A stretch of DNA of 64,000 bases from Shewanella canadensis (GTDB taxonomy: Bacteria > Pseudomonadota > Gammaproteobacteria > Enterobacterales > Shewanellaceae): NCBI RefSeq assembly GCF_003966225.1, contig NZ_RXNU01000003.1, forward strand, positions 372,001-436,000, given 5' to 3'. Of the stretch, positions 54,816 through 64,000 are shown in pieces. A model generated the notes under the pieces. The model ran no database searches and had not been told where the DNA came from. It saw only the letters and a program-made list of their open reading frames with translations. Position 1 is the stretch's first letter. Every line of letters starts with the position of its first letter. The position numbers and the translations under genes are program-made.

Positions 54816-55481
54816 TTAAAGAGGCAGTGACTCTATGGTAAGAGATTCACCATCGAGACGAATACAGCCACTTTTTGTTGTGCTGTTGGCCTGAATATTG
54901 TCTGTTAACCAGTATTGACCCGCTATAGAAACGAGTTCGGCTTCCATCGTTTTTGCAATGATGACCGCGTGTTTGTCACCAGATGCGCCCGCCATGGCTT
55001 TACCACGTAATGTGCCATAAATATGAATGCTACCATCGGCAATAACCTCGGCGCCGTTACCCACAGTTCCAATGACAACCAGATCTCCATTTTTAGCATA
55101 GATCTGCTGTCCGGAACGAACATTTTGTTTAACTAATTTAGTAGTCTTAGGTAACTGTGGTTGGGATTGAGCCTGTTTCCCCGATTTTATTATCGCCAGC
55201 CCTAAGGTTTTAGCCTGTTCAGACAAGGTGTTTATTGCCGCGGTGATCCCAACAATCACTAATTGTCGTGAAGTGAGAAGGTCTTTTAGTGCAGCAAGAT
55301 TATAACTCGAGTCTGAAATTGAGCTGAGATTGACGACAAGGGGAGCGCCAATAAAAAACTGAGGGGCGATAGCAAGTTTGCTATCAAGCTCTTTCGCCAC
55401 CTTTTCCAGATCAATGCTATTGATATGGAGTACAGAAAGCGTAAAAGATGAGCCTTTTAACTCTAGGCTAGGTGTCTGCAT
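54816..55481 (-). CDS. minC: Septum site-determining protein MinC
   Basis: About 221 residues from ATG at 55481, which starts [18 protein letters not shown] longer frame begins 48 bp earlier but does not align to MinC starts. The C-terminal beta-helix domain ([33 protein letters not shown]-type turns) is intact. It inhibits FtsZ at poles with MinD. First gene of minCDE, divergent from ycgL. Confidence 0.9.
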
Positions 55482-55603
55482 TGCGACATTGCTCTTTGTA
55501 AAATAACCAGACTTGGCGCTGATTTGCATTATATTAATGACCGACCATGTTATAGTGTGGTTTCGTTACTGGCAAGTTGAATAGTTTGGAAAATAGATAG
55601 TAT

Positions 55604-55885
55604 ATGATCTGTGCTGTATATAAGAGTCGACGTAAGGTCGACAGCTACCTTTTCGTTGAAAAGCGCAATGAGTTTGAGCGGGTACCCGATGCATTGATGG
55701 AGATGTTTGGCGAGCCTGAATTAGTGATGATATTACCCCTGATGAAGCGTGAGCATTTAGGCTTCGCAGATATCAAAAAAGTCAAAAGTGAACTTGCCGA
55801 AAAAGGTTATTACTTGCAACTTCCCCCACCTAAAGTTAATTTACTCGAACAGCATAAGCTGGAGATTGGCTACAGCCGAGATTAG
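55604..55885 (+). CDS. ycgL: YcgL family protein
   Basis: 93 residues that begin ICAVYKSRRKVDSYLFVEK and contain the YYLQLPPPKVNLLEQH segment of the YcgL family. Function unknown. It sits between minC and the MltB-like gene, as in many Gammaproteobacteria, with 38 bp to the next gene. Confidence 0.85.
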   Translation: MICAVYKSRRKVDSYLFVEKRNEFERVPDALMEMFGEPELVMILPLMKREHLGFADIKKVKSELAEKGYYLQLPPPKVNLLEQHKLEIGYSRD

Positions 55886-55923
55886 AACGAGTTAGTGAAT
55901 GGATAGCATAGAAGGGAGCAGCT

Positions 55924-56925
55924 ATGGTTTGGAAGAAAATAGGGGCCGCGGTTTTTATCACCCTGTTTAGTGGTTCGGTGCAACTCGCATCGGCGCAAGA
56001 CAGTCAAAAATCGCCTAGTTTCGTTGAATATTTAGATGCATTAAAACTTGAAGCAAAAGAGCAGGGCATTGAAAACGAAATTGTGGCGCGTGTTTTCCCT
56101 AAAATTAAGCCGTTTAAGCGAGCTGTATTTACAGGGAAAACTCAAGCTGAACCTAACACTTCTCTGGAAACCTATCTCCCCACGGCTGTGCCTGAATGGA
56201 AAGTTGAAAAAGCCAGATCCTTGTTTAAGACCCATAGCGCCGAGCTGGAAGCTATCGGTACAAAATACGGTGTCCAACCCCGGTTTATTGTCGCACTCTT
56301 GGGCATAATATCAGATTTTGGTGCCGACTCAGGTCACCTTCCCCTGTTATCTGTTTTGGCTTCCTCAGCCTATGAGGGGAGCAAAGAGGCTTTCTTCAGA
56401 GATGAGTTTTTTGCTGCCTTAAATATCATCGCTCAAGATAATATCGAGTTTGATGACTTGCAAGGCGCTTGGACCGGTCACATGGGACAAACTCATTTCA
56501 CTGCAAGCCAGTATCTCTTGTTCGCCCAGGACGGTGATGGTGATGGCAAGAAAGATATCTGGAATAACACACAAGATACCTTCGCTTCATTGGCCTATTA
56601 TCTCCAGCAAGCAGGGTGGAAGAGTGACGGAACCTGGGGTCGTCAGGTTCTCGTTCCTAAAGAGTTTGATCGCTCGCATTCTTCCCTCGAGATAAAGAAA
56701 ACCTTCTCACAATGGTCCGCGCTCGGGGTGACGCGTTTTGATGGCTCTAAATTGCCTTCACGGGATGATATGCAAATTTCATTGATCATGCCCGATGGTA
56801 TCATTGGACGTAAATACCTCGTTTATGACAACTATCGAGCCTTGCTAAAATGGAATGAATCCGACTATTTTGCCCTTTCAGTGACCTATCTTTCGGAGCG
56901 GATCAAGTATCCTGCGATAAAATAG
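55924..56925 (+). CDS. MltB-type lytic transglycosylase homologue, catalytic Glu apparently lost
   Basis: 333 residues with a signal peptide cut near SAQDSQ. The SLT_2/MltB fold is clear from LQGAWTGHMGQTHFTASQYLLFAQDGDGDGKKDIW and FASLAYYLQQAGW. At the place of the family's catalytic Glu (the WGVESNFG motif) this protein reads LGIISDFG, with Ile at residue 129. Unless a different residue serves, it would be a binding or regulatory paralogue, not a cleaving enzyme. GGGAG precedes the start. Confidence 0.75.
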   Translation: MVWKKIGAAVFITLFSGSVQLASAQDSQKSPSFVEYLDALKLEAKEQGIENEIVARVFPKIKPFKRAVFTGKTQAEPNTSLETYLPTAVPEWKVEKARSLFKTHSAELEAIGTKYGVQPRFIVALLGIISDFGADSGHLPLLSVLASSAYEGSKEAFFRDEFFAALNIIAQDNIEFDDLQGAWTGHMGQTHFTASQYLLFAQDGDGDGKKDIWNNTQDTFASLAYYLQQAGWKSDGTWGRQVLVPKEFDRSHSSLEIKKTFSQWSALGVTRFDGSKLPSRDDMQISLIMPDGIIGRKYLVYDNYRALLKWNESDYFALSVTYLSERIKYPAIK

Positions 56926-56969
56926 TGTAAAATGGCCTGCGAAAGTGGTCTTTTTTATAGAATTTAATC

Positions 56970-57410
56970 ATGTCGTTTTGGAAGAATAAAACCTTAGCAG
57001 AGATGGACACCCAAGAGTGGGAGTCACTCTGTGATGGTTGTGGTAAATGTTGCTTAAACAAGTTGATCGATGATGAAACCGAAGAACTTTATTATACGAA
57101 TGCAGCCTGTAAATTATTAGATCCTAAAGATGGACACTGTGTCCACTATATTCAGCGTTTCAATTTTGTGCCCTCCTGCACGCAAGTCACCGTCGATAAT
57201 GTCGCCGAGCTAACCTGGTTACCGGATAGCTGCGCATACCGTCGTCTGCATCTTGGTCGCGAGCTTCCCTCCTGGCACCCGTTAATTACCGGTTCAAAAG
57301 AGGCGATGCATGCCGCAGGGATGTCGATTCGGAATAAAGTAACCTGTGAAACAAAAGTGAAGTATATGGAAGACCATATCGTCCTATGGCCCTTAAAAGA
57401 TATCGAATAA
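56970..57410 (+). CDS. ycgN: YcgN family cysteine-cluster protein
   Basis: 146 residues. The cysteine cluster is in [24 protein letters not shown] and SCTQV, the pattern of the UPF0260/YcgN family, which likely binds zinc or an Fe-S cluster. Function unknown. It follows the MltB-like gene by 44 bp in the conserved ycgL-mltB-type-ycgN order. Confidence 0.85.
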   Translation: MSFWKNKTLAEMDTQEWESLCDGCGKCCLNKLIDDETEELYYTNAACKLLDPKDGHCVHYIQRFNFVPSCTQVTVDNVAELTWLPDSCAYRRLHLGRELPSWHPLITGSKEAMHAAGMSIRNKVTCETKVKYMEDHIVLWPLKDIE

Positions 57411-57871
57411 ATCCAGAACGATACCCTCTACAGTTTGTTACCTGCCTTGCAATCGGTGCCTACCTTGGTGCCGAGCCCAATCTATTTACGTTAAAATAGT
57501 TTAAGCCAAAACACACTCAATCTAACCGTCATTAAACCAAATTTTAGCTATCTACCCAGACAACCAGGGTTAACAGCATCACTCATACTCTATTCAGTGT
57601 TTTGTCGGCAATGTTAGTCATCTATTTCTTTACACGCCTGTTAATGTTATCGCGAGTCTGTCAAACGCCTATCAGGTCCCTGGTTAAGTTTTAAAAATAT
57701 TTAATGGCTAAATAGCCTGGTGATGTTTATTTGTTTTTGATTTTTTTTGGGGGATAGTTTCAAATAAGGCAGAGGGTGTTACGAATTGAAAGAGTCTATG
57801 CAGTAATATCGATCAAGACAATGTCTCCATGGCCATGGAGACAGCTATTTTTTGGTTTTACTTGCAGGGTT
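57411..57871. other. Intergenic region with a 22-bp palindrome and T-run
   Basis: No gene is seen in 461 bp between convergent ycgN and dsbB. TGTCTCCATGG/CCATGGAGACA (57822-57843) is a perfect 22-bp palindrome, followed by GCTATTTTTTGG, so it reads as a plus-strand terminator. It lies about 410 bp beyond ycgN, which leaves room for a transcribed small RNA or a long 3' UTR. Confidence 0.5.
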
Positions 57872-58405
57872 TTACTTCCCGGTTTTACTGAGTGCGGGGA
57901 TCATAAAGATAGCCAGCGCTAACAGATAAGTTGAAAATGCGACAATCATCCATTGTCCCATAGTCACTCCCATCATCTGCCAGGGGATATCGCTACACAT
58001 GCCCGATGGCATAAATACCGAAGGTAACCATTCATGTAGCGGCATCCAACTCGGGAATTCCGGCAGGAAAGAGCAGGTAGAGAACGGAGAAGGGTTCGTC
58101 TGCATATCCACTAACTCTAACGCCAGATTCAAGCCCCATGCGGCACTAATTCCCCAGCCCAGCACGGCGATAAAGCGCAAAAAACGATTCTTATAACCGA
58201 CTAAGCCAATAAGTGCTGCGCCCAATATGCCAAAAATGGCCAATCTTTGGTAGATGCACATGACACAGGGATCGAGTTTCATTACATGTTGAAAGAAAAG
58301 GGCACAAAGCTCCAGCCCTAGGGCTGTGCCTGCAAGAATTAGCCAGGCCAGGCGAGATTGAGCGAATCGTGTCACAGGGTTCAAGAGGCTGATCTCCATA
58401 ATCAT
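57872..58405 (-). CDS. dsbB: Disulfide bond formation protein DsbB
   Basis: 177 residues with four membrane helices. The first periplasmic cysteine pair is in [10 protein letters not shown] and the second is split in [13 protein letters not shown] and [11 protein letters not shown]. It reoxidises DsbA and passes electrons to quinone. Translation may start at the ATG at 58405 or two codons later, and neither has a strong ribosome site. It is separated from nhaB by a strong hairpin. Confidence 0.9.
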   Translation of the reverse strand: MIMEISLLNPVTRFAQSRLAWLILAGTALGLELCALFFQHVMKLDPCVMCIYQRLAIFGILGAALIGLVGYKNRFLRFIAVLGWGISAAWGLNLALELVDMQTNPSPFSTCSFLPEFPSWMPLHEWLPSVFMPSGMCSDIPWQMMGVTMGQWMIVAFSTYLLALAIFMIPALSKTGK

Positions 58406-58415
58406 AAATATAATA

Positions 58416-58439
58416 AAAAACGCCCGAAAGGGCGTTTTT
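58416..58439 (-). terminator. Terminator between nhaB and dsbB
   Basis: AAAAACGCCC (58416-58425) pairs perfectly with GGGCGTTTTT (58430-58439) around GAAA; on the minus strand it would end the nhaB transcript before dsbB. Confidence 0.85.
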
Positions 58440-58503
58440 GTTAAGACTTTGATGAACTAAAAAAGTTCAGATTAAATCTTAATATTACTCACTATTTTAT
58501 GAC

Positions 58504-60087
58504 TTAATGTCCGCTGACCGCACCAGCTGCATCCTTGACGGTATGATGCAATAGGATTTGCGTGTCATAGAAGTATTGCGTCATCTGCTCCAGGCCACCG
58601 AATTGAATGGCTAAGACGCCGACAATCGACAGAACTATGGTGTACGGCAGCGCCATCCACACCATGCGTCCATAGGAGAGACGAATGAGGGGGGCAATTG
58701 CAGACGTTAGCAAGAACAGGAATGCCGCTTGCCCGTTAGGTGTGGCAACCGATGGCAGGTTAGTACCTGTGTTGATTGCTACTGCAAGAAGGTCGAACTG
58801 ATCACGGGTTATCTGACCCGATAACAGAGCGGCTTTAACTTCGTTGATGTAAACAGTACCAACAAAGACGTTATCACTGACCATAGACAGCAGGCCATTG
58901 GCGATATAGAAGATAACCAGCTGTGTGTTGCCTTCGTAGCTGAGTGCCCACTGAATAACCGGAGCAAACAGCTGTTGATCGATAATGACAGCGACGATGG
59001 CAAAGAATACGGCCAACAGTGCGGTGAAAGGCAGTGCCTCTTCGAAGGATTTACCTATGGCATGCTCGTTGGTAATTCCGTTAAATGCCGTCGCCATAAT
59101 GATGACCGACAGTCCAATCAAACCAACTGAGGCCAGATGGAAAGCGAGTCCAACGACCAGCCAGATACCAATAAGCGCCTGAACAACCAGCTTTACCTTG
59201 TCATGTTTAGTTCGATGCGCGTCTTCATGAGCAGCAAATTCAGACAAGATGGTATGTACCGCTTCCGGTAATTGTTGACCGTAACTAAACACCTTAAACT
59301 TTTCGACTAAGAAACAGGTCGTTATACCGGCCAAGAAGACGGGAACGGTTACAGGTGACATACGCAGAGCAAATTCGACAAACTGCCAGTTAGCCTGAGC
59401 CGCAATAATTAAGTTTTGCGGTTCGCCCACCATAGTACATACGCCACCAAGCGCTGTCCCCACACCGGCATGCATTAACAGATTTCTAAGGAAACCACGA
59501 AATGCCTCTAATTCCTCTTCACAAAGCTGATGGTGACCATCTGAGGTATGGTCATGATCATCGGCGAAGCTCTTACCCGAAGCCACTTTGTGGTAGATAG
59601 AGTAGAAGCCAACTGCGACGGCAATGATAACCGCAATAACCGTCAGAGCGTCGAGGAAAGCGGACAGGAAAGCGGAAGCAACACAGAACATTAAAGATAC
59701 AACAACTTTTGAGCGTACCTTAGTGATCATCTTGGTGAAGGCAAACAGCAGTAGTTGCTTCATGAAATAGATGCCGGCAACCATGAAGATCAACAGCAAC
59801 AAAACTTCAAGGTTGGCCTCGAGCTCATGAAAGACCTGGCTTGGGGAGGTCATGCCGATGGCGACGGCTTCGATGGCTAATAAACCACCGGGCTGAAGTG
59901 GGTAGCATTTTAGTGCCATTGCCAAGGTGAAAATGAACTCAACAACCAGTAACCAACCCGCAATAAACGGATTTAGGTAAAAAATAATTGGGTTAATAAT
60001 TAAAAAAGATAAAATCGCGATTTTGAACCACTTAGGAGAATTTCCCAAGAAGTTATCAATAAACGCCTGACTCATAGTCACAGGCAT
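58504..60087 (-). CDS. nhaB: Na+/H+ antiporter NhaB
   Basis: 527 residues with about 12 hydrophobic helices. It begins with [17 protein letters not shown] and continues with [36 protein letters not shown] and [22 protein letters not shown], all typical of NhaB. It exchanges sodium for protons and supports pH and salt tolerance. It is divergent from fadR, the same order as in E. coli. Confidence 0.9.
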   Translation of the reverse strand: MPVTMSQAFIDNFLGNSPKWFKIAILSFLIINPIIFYLNPFIAGWLLVVEFIFTLAMALKCYPLQPGGLLAIEAVAIGMTSPSQVFHELEANLEVLLLLIFMVAGIYFMKQLLLFAFTKMITKVRSKVVVSLMFCVASAFLSAFLDALTVIAVIIAVAVGFYSIYHKVASGKSFADDHDHTSDGHHQLCEEELEAFRGFLRNLLMHAGVGTALGGVCTMVGEPQNLIIAAQANWQFVEFALRMSPVTVPVFLAGITTCFLVEKFKVFSYGQQLPEAVHTILSEFAAHEDAHRTKHDKVKLVVQALIGIWLVVGLAFHLASVGLIGLSVIIMATAFNGITNEHAIGKSFEEALPFTALLAVFFAIVAVIIDQQLFAPVIQWALSYEGNTQLVIFYIANGLLSMVSDNVFVGTVYINEVKAALLSGQITRDQFDLLAVAINTGTNLPSVATPNGQAAFLFLLTSAIAPLIRLSYGRMVWMALPYTIVLSIVGVLAIQFGGLEQMTQYFYDTQILLHHTVKDAAGAVSGH

Positions 60088-60354
60088 GGCACCCTCTCAA
60101 AATTGTTGATAGATATGATTATTAGATTTATTAGATTTAGTACTTCAATATATTTGAATCGAAACAGTTTAGCTTAAAGAGAGTCCTAATTTAATACCCT
60201 AGACTCATCTTCAACTTAAAAAAAGCTTAAAATGTGGATTTGAATAGCAAAACCATCTTAAATTATTGATCGATGGTCGATTCTGGAGTGTTTTGTGATC
60301 TTAATCGTTGATCTTGGCCACTATTATCCCAGAAAGGTTTCCATTTTTTCCGGC

Positions 60355-60368
60355 TCTGGTATGATCAG
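60355..60368. promoter_or_regulatory. Candidate FadR operator upstream of fadR
   Basis: TCTGGTATGATCAG matches the FadR consensus (TCTGGTNCGACCAG-type) at most positions, and is near-palindromic. It lies 42-55 bp before the fadR start, in the shared fadR-nhaB region. It suggests autoregulation, but this is from the pattern alone. Confidence 0.4.
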
Positions 60369-60409
60369 TGTCTTGAATACCACTTTTTTAAATTGGGAAA
60401 AATAACCTG

Positions 60410-61159
60410 ATGACAATTGTCCAAAAAGCTCCTGTCGTGGCAAAAAACAGAGATATTATTGAAGCCAAAGGACCTGCGAGCTTTGCTGAGAAGTATATTG
60501 TCCGATCTATCTGGGAGGATAAATTCCCGCCAGGTTCTATTTTACCAGCAGAGCGTGAATTATCTGAGCTTATCGGAGTCACGCGCACCACGCTTAGGGA
60601 AGTCCTTCAACGTTTAGCCAGAGATGGTTGGTTGACTATTCAACATGGTAAACCGACCCGTGTTAACGATATCTGGGAAAGCTCTGGTCTTAATGTATTA
60701 GAAACCATCGCCGATCTGAACCCTGCGGGTGAGCCCGTATTGTTAGAGCAGTTACTTTCTGCAAGAACGAATATCAGTGCTATCTATTTTAAAGGTGCAG
60801 TTCGCCATAACCCGGAAAAAGTGATCGAAGTATTAGCTGGCATATCTTCTTTAAACGATGATCCTAAGGCTTATGTAGAATTCGATTATCAGTTGCACCA
60901 TGACTTGGCTTATAACTGTGGTAACCCTCTTTATGTTCTGATCCTAAACGGCTTTAAAGGGTTATACAGTCGTGTCGGGGAAGAATATTTTGGGATAGAT
61001 AAAGCCCGTGAGATTGCGCTGGACTTCTATGAGGCGCTTCTGCAACTTGCTCAGGAAAAGAATCACAATGCGATCCCTGGCTTAATGCGCAGTTACGGTA
61101 TCAATAGTGGTAAAGTTTGGCAGAAATACAGAAACAGTCTGCTGGAAACTGCAGAATAA
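60410..61159 (+). CDS. fadR: Fatty acid metabolism regulator FadR
   Basis: 249 residues. The GntR-type DNA-binding region (FPPGSILPAERELSELIGVTRTTLREVLQRLARDGWLTIQHGKPTRVND) is nearly identical to E. coli FadR, and the acyl-CoA-binding C-terminal domain is complete. It represses fad and activates fab genes. The ATG at 60410 adds ~12 residues to the usual N-terminus. Known homologues begin just before the EAKGPASFAEKY segment, where an ATT codon stands here. GTG at 60440 is another candidate. Confidence 0.9.
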   Translation: MTIVQKAPVVAKNRDIIEAKGPASFAEKYIVRSIWEDKFPPGSILPAERELSELIGVTRTTLREVLQRLARDGWLTIQHGKPTRVNDIWESSGLNVLETIADLNPAGEPVLLEQLLSARTNISAIYFKGAVRHNPEKVIEVLAGISSLNDDPKAYVEFDYQLHHDLAYNCGNPLYVLILNGFKGLYSRVGEEYFGIDKAREIALDFYEALLQLAQEKNHNAIPGLMRSYGINSGKVWQKYRNSLLETAE

Positions 61160-61195
61160 GCTGGTTATATTAGAAAGAATTAATCAGTAACAACT

Positions 61196-61226
61196 AAAAA
61201 CCGCTTCATGATGAAGCGGTTTTTTT
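61196..61226. terminator. Bidirectional terminator between fadR and tamB
   Basis: CCGCTTCA (61201-61208) pairs with TGAAGCGG (61212-61219), with an A-run before and a T-run after, so it can serve both convergent genes. Confidence 0.85.
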
Positions 61227-61233
61227 GTGACCT

Positions 61234-64000
61234 TTAATCTATATTGAAGTTGTAGTAGATATCCAGGGACTGTTCGACGCTGCCAGACACGGTTTCCAGA
61301 TAGAGTTGAGATAACAGGTAATATCTTACTGTCATCTCATAGCCAGGATTAAACACTCCGACACCGTATTTAACCATAAGGTTCTCACCAATATAGCCGC
61401 TGATGGCAACCCGGCCATCATCGTTGGCATCGAGTTGTACATTAGAGAAGCCCACTGTCTCGATGAGCCCGGTAGCCGATTCGCCGATAAGGTTGACTGC
61501 GCCACCACCGAGTTGGTTACTGAGTGTTAATGCTGCCCCCATCATCAAGCTACTATTCTGATCGCCGTCATTGCTGTGGAATCCTGTCCCTTTGATGATA
61601 TAGGAGAGGATCTCGGCTTGTTCTTTCACCGGTGATGAGAAAAGCGTCACTAAGGGTTTGAGTGGAGTGCCAGTGATCCTGACTCCGGCAATGACATCCT
61701 CATCCTTAATCTCTCTAACCGCCTCAATATTAAGGTTAGGGATCTCAATTGGGCCAATAAATTGTACTTCACCGGCATTGATTTTAAGGGTTTGTCCCAT
61801 AAATTTGTAGTTACCGTCGATGACTCTTATATCGCCGTACAGCAGGGGAGGGCGAAAGGCCTCCTGTATGAGATTAAGCTTACCCGTTAGCTTACCTCTT
61901 AACCCCATCCCATCAATTCTAAGTTTATCCGCGACATTAATTTTGATGTTAGTGGTGATGGCATATGGGCTTTGCTCGACTTGTTCGCTGGAGATGCTGT
62001 CTTTGAATACGACATCATCGGAGACGGCGACACCGCCTTCAGGCAGTTGGCTAACCTTAATATTACCCGAGTCGATATCTATCGAACCTTGAATGTCGGC
62101 CTTATCTTTATCGAATTTGATTTTAAGGGCTGGAGAGGCCGTGATGATGGCGAGCGGCGGCTGGATGATAGCAAGCTTATCACCATCAAATTGAATGTCA
62201 CCGCTGAAGCTCTCGCCTCTCCAGTCAAACAGACCTGCGACTTGTGCCTCTCCCTCTCCCATCTTCCACTGCCCGTCTAGTGTGGCTCTCTGGCCTGAGA
62301 GTGTAAGGTCGAGTTGGATATCTTCCAATGGAGTCGGGTTAGCAGCGGCCAGCAGGTGTCCATTTTCCAGTTGCACTTTTCCGGAAACATCCGGTCTGGC
62401 GAGGGTGCCGGATATCTCCAGCTCACTGGATATTTTTCCGGTCAGAGTTTCGAGTTGTGGCATTAGCTCCGATAGGGCATCGAGGTTTATTTGATCCAGT
62501 TTGGTGTAGCCGGATATCGCCCTGTCTGGGGAAACGCTTATCTCAAGCTGTCCTTCCCAACTGGCGATATCGTGTGAATCAAATTTAAGTTGGGTGGCAA
62601 GTTTATCTTTGTCCAGACTCGCTTGAAAATTGAGCATCCTGTAGCCGACATCGATAACACGGTTATTGTTGTTGAAACTCACCTGACCCGGGGCTAAATT
62701 CAGCTCTAAATAGCCTTCGGGTCTCGACTCTTCTTGCCACTTTATCTTAGAGGTTAAGTTAGCGGGGGCCTGCCACACCAAATTTTCCGGCAGTAATGGC
62801 TTCAATATGCCACCGATATCGCCATCGAACAGGATGCTGGCCTCACCGTTTTTGCTGAGCTCAGCCGGATCATTGAGACAAAGTTTACCGTTTTCGTTGA
62901 GCCAGCAAAAAGTGCTAACCAAGCCCGTTTGTTTGTCATTATTCCAGCTGACATCGATAGGCGCCTTCAGCGCCCATTCACCGAGTATCGACTTTAGGTT
63001 GAGTCTTCTAATTTGGGCTTCGAGCTGAGTCGTCTCGGGATCGAATTTTGAGTAAATTTTGGTATTGAGTTGCAGCTCACCGAAAGTTTGTAGCCCCAGC
63101 TTCTGTTTTGTTTCATCACCTTTAAAACCTAGGGTGACGGAATCAAGCTTGACGGTCGCGAGCTTCAGCTCCTTAGCCTTAAGAGAGAGGGCAAATTCCT
63201 GATTATCTTTGGGTCGATAAAACCCTTTGATTAAGGCTTGCTCAATTTTATGTTGCTGAAATTGCAGCTCGAACACCTCGGCTGAAACGGAAACTTGTGG
63301 ATGCTCGCTCTCACCCGAAACATTGATGAATGCATCGATACTGCCGGATGACTCGGTATGCCAGAGGTTAAGATCCGGGATCTGCAATTTTGCGTTAACG
63401 GCCCAAGCCTCGTCGGCACTGCCGGATATGGACAATACACTCTGCAGTGCGCTGAGCTTTAAACTATCGGCTTTGAGGTGCAGTTTATCATCGATATTGA
63501 TATCGCCGAGGAGGTGAAATGGATAGCCCTGAATTTCGCCCTCCAGATCTGAGTTTGCAATACCGACCTCCCAGCGTTTAGAGTCAACCCGGCCCTTGGT
63601 GTGAAATTGGCCACTGATGATGCTATTGGGTAGAGGAGTTTCAAGGTCTAGTTTGAGCTGTTGTAGCTTGAAGTCGACAGTGTTGATGTCGGCGTCCCAG
63701 CTTACCCCATCTTCATACTGTGCGCTGCCTGATAGCTCAGCCTCTCCCAACTCTCCTTCCACTCGCAGATGAGCGACATCCAGTTGTTTACCTGTATGTT
63801 TAAATTGGGTATCGACAGCCAACACGGGATGAAAAGGGGTCTTGATATTGCCTGAGAGGATGACATTCTGACTATTGAGATCCCCGTGGGTGGCAAGTTT
63901 TATCGCTCTGCCCGAATAGGCGGGCTTGTCCAGCGGCCAGCCAAATCCCTTACTCTCAAAATGAAGCTCATAGGGGAGGCTTCTCTTTGCCAGGCCGATA
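61234..64000 (-). CDS. tamB: TamB (DUF490) translocation/assembly protein, 3' part
   Basis: At least 921 residues, running off the right edge without an in-frame stop. The real start lies beyond 64000. The sequence is repetitive beta-strand of the AsmA/TamB type, and the C-terminal DUF490 domain is clear (ANRVDGNYKFMGQTLKINAGEVQFIGPIEIPNLNIEA-like strands and GYEMTVRYYLLSQLYLETVSG near the end). TamB bridges the inner membrane to TamA and moves lipid or helps assemble outer-membrane proteins. tamA should lie just upstream, beyond this window. Confidence 0.9.
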   Translation of the reverse strand, partial: IGLAKRSLPYELHFESKGFGWPLDKPAYSGRAIKLATHGDLNSQNVILSGNIKTPFHPVLAVDTQFKHTGKQLDVAHLRVEGELGEAELSGSAQYEDGVSWDADINTVDFKLQQLKLDLETPLPNSIISGQFHTKGRVDSKRWEVGIANSDLEGEIQGYPFHLLGDINIDDKLHLKADSLKLSALQSVLSISGSADEAWAVNAKLQIPDLNLWHTESSGSIDAFINVSGESEHPQVSVSAEVFELQFQQHKIEQALIKGFYRPKDNQEFALSLKAKELKLATVKLDSVTLGFKGDETKQKLGLQTFGELQLNTKIYSKFDPETTQLEAQIRRLNLKSILGEWALKAPIDVSWNNDKQTGLVSTFCWLNENGKLCLNDPAELSKNGEASILFDGDIGGILKPLLPENLVWQAPANLTSKIKWQEESRPEGYLELNLAPGQVSFNNNNRVIDVGYRMLNFQASLDKDKLATQLKFDSHDIASWEGQLEISVSPDRAISGYTKLDQINLDALSELMPQLETLTGKISSELEISGTLARPDVSGKVQLENGHLLAAANPTPLEDIQLDLTLSGQRATLDGQWKMGEGEAQVAGLFDWRGESFSGDIQFDGDKLAIIQPPLAIITASPALKIKFDKDKADIQGSIDIDSGNIKVSQLPEGGVAVSDDVVFKDSISSEQVEQSPYAITTNIKINVADKLRIDGMGLRGKLTGKLNLIQEAFRPPLLYGDIRVIDGNYKFMGQTLKINAGEVQFIGPIEIPNLNIEAVREIKDEDVIAGVRITGTPLKPLVTLFSSPVKEQAEILSYIIKGTGFHSNDGDQNSSLMMGAALTLSNQLGGGAVNLIGESATGLIETVGFSNVQLDANDDGRVAISGYIGENLMVKYGVGVFNPGYEMTVRYYLLSQLYLETVSGSVEQSLDIYYNFNID

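Noticed and set aside
1..64000. tRNA, rRNA, CRISPR arrays, prophage or intact insertion sequence
   Set aside because: No cloverleaf, rRNA-like, regularly spaced repeat-spacer, integrase or transposase sequence was recognised when reading the window by eye.

Overview
The window looks like a chromosomal segment of a marine gammaproteobacterium, most probably Shewanella or a close relative. The evidence is a complete hisLGDCBHAFI operon with a His-rich leader peptide, minCDE next to ycgL, an MltB-like gene and ycgN, fadD–rnd, dsbB–nhaB–fadR, the long (~368 aa) form of SAICAR synthase, and a Gram-negative general porin. There are no rRNA, tRNA or CRISPR loci and no intact insertion sequence. The assignment comes from reading protein sequences and gene order, not from a database search.

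Region 1 (1-5.3 kb) is an accessory stretch read mostly on the minus strand: a transglutaminase-like protein with an AraC regulator, a DUF2784 membrane protein, a host-attachment-family protein and an HPF/RaiA-like protein. It is followed by a 0.77-kb gene-poor stretch unusually dense in perfect inverted repeats (3895-4281), which may be an uncharacterised structured RNA. Region 2 (4.3-11.1 kb) is a redox operon behind a divergent LysR gene: membrane cytochrome b, a Tat-signal ferredoxin with four clusters, a tungsten/molybdenum aldehyde:ferredoxin oxidoreductase (AOR)-family enzyme and a small unknown protein, then an outer-membrane barrel. It resembles the E. coli ydhYVWXUT theme.

Region 3 (11.4-21.5 kb) holds LysR/DoxX/pirin, a SulP transporter with a tandem Usp protein, and a compact cassette of a MerR-methyltransferase fusion, a GNAT acetyltransferase and an exported alpha/beta hydrolase. 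A porin follows, flanked by two copies of a dispersed intergenic repeat. Region 4 (22-35.6 kb) is core metabolism: purC, two solute-binding-like proteins with small ORFs in front of them, the attenuated his operon, and the YoaA/DinG-type helicase.

Region 5 (35.6-46.6 kb) has an SDR epimerase, a nucleotidyltransferase-fold protein, a 52-bp near-perfect palindrome, a small membrane ORF, a large secreted TIG protein and NDH-2. It ends with a four-gene cluster (glutamine-synthetase family, ALDH, Fe-ADH, class-I amidotransferase) that reads as a gamma-glutamylation route for an amino alcohol. Region 6 (46.8-64 kb) is housekeeping: tsaB, an M50-like protease, an exported methyltransferase, fadD, rnd, minCDE, ycgL, an MltB paralogue that appears to lack its catalytic glutamate, ycgN, dsbB, nhaB, fadR and the 3' part of tamB, which runs off the right edge.

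The most promising leads are the inverted-repeat-rich region at 3.9-4.3 kb, the gamma-glutamyl amino-alcohol cluster, the AOR/Tat-ferredoxin/cytochrome b operon, the apparently non-catalytic MltB paralogue, and several small ORFs (22-49 aa).
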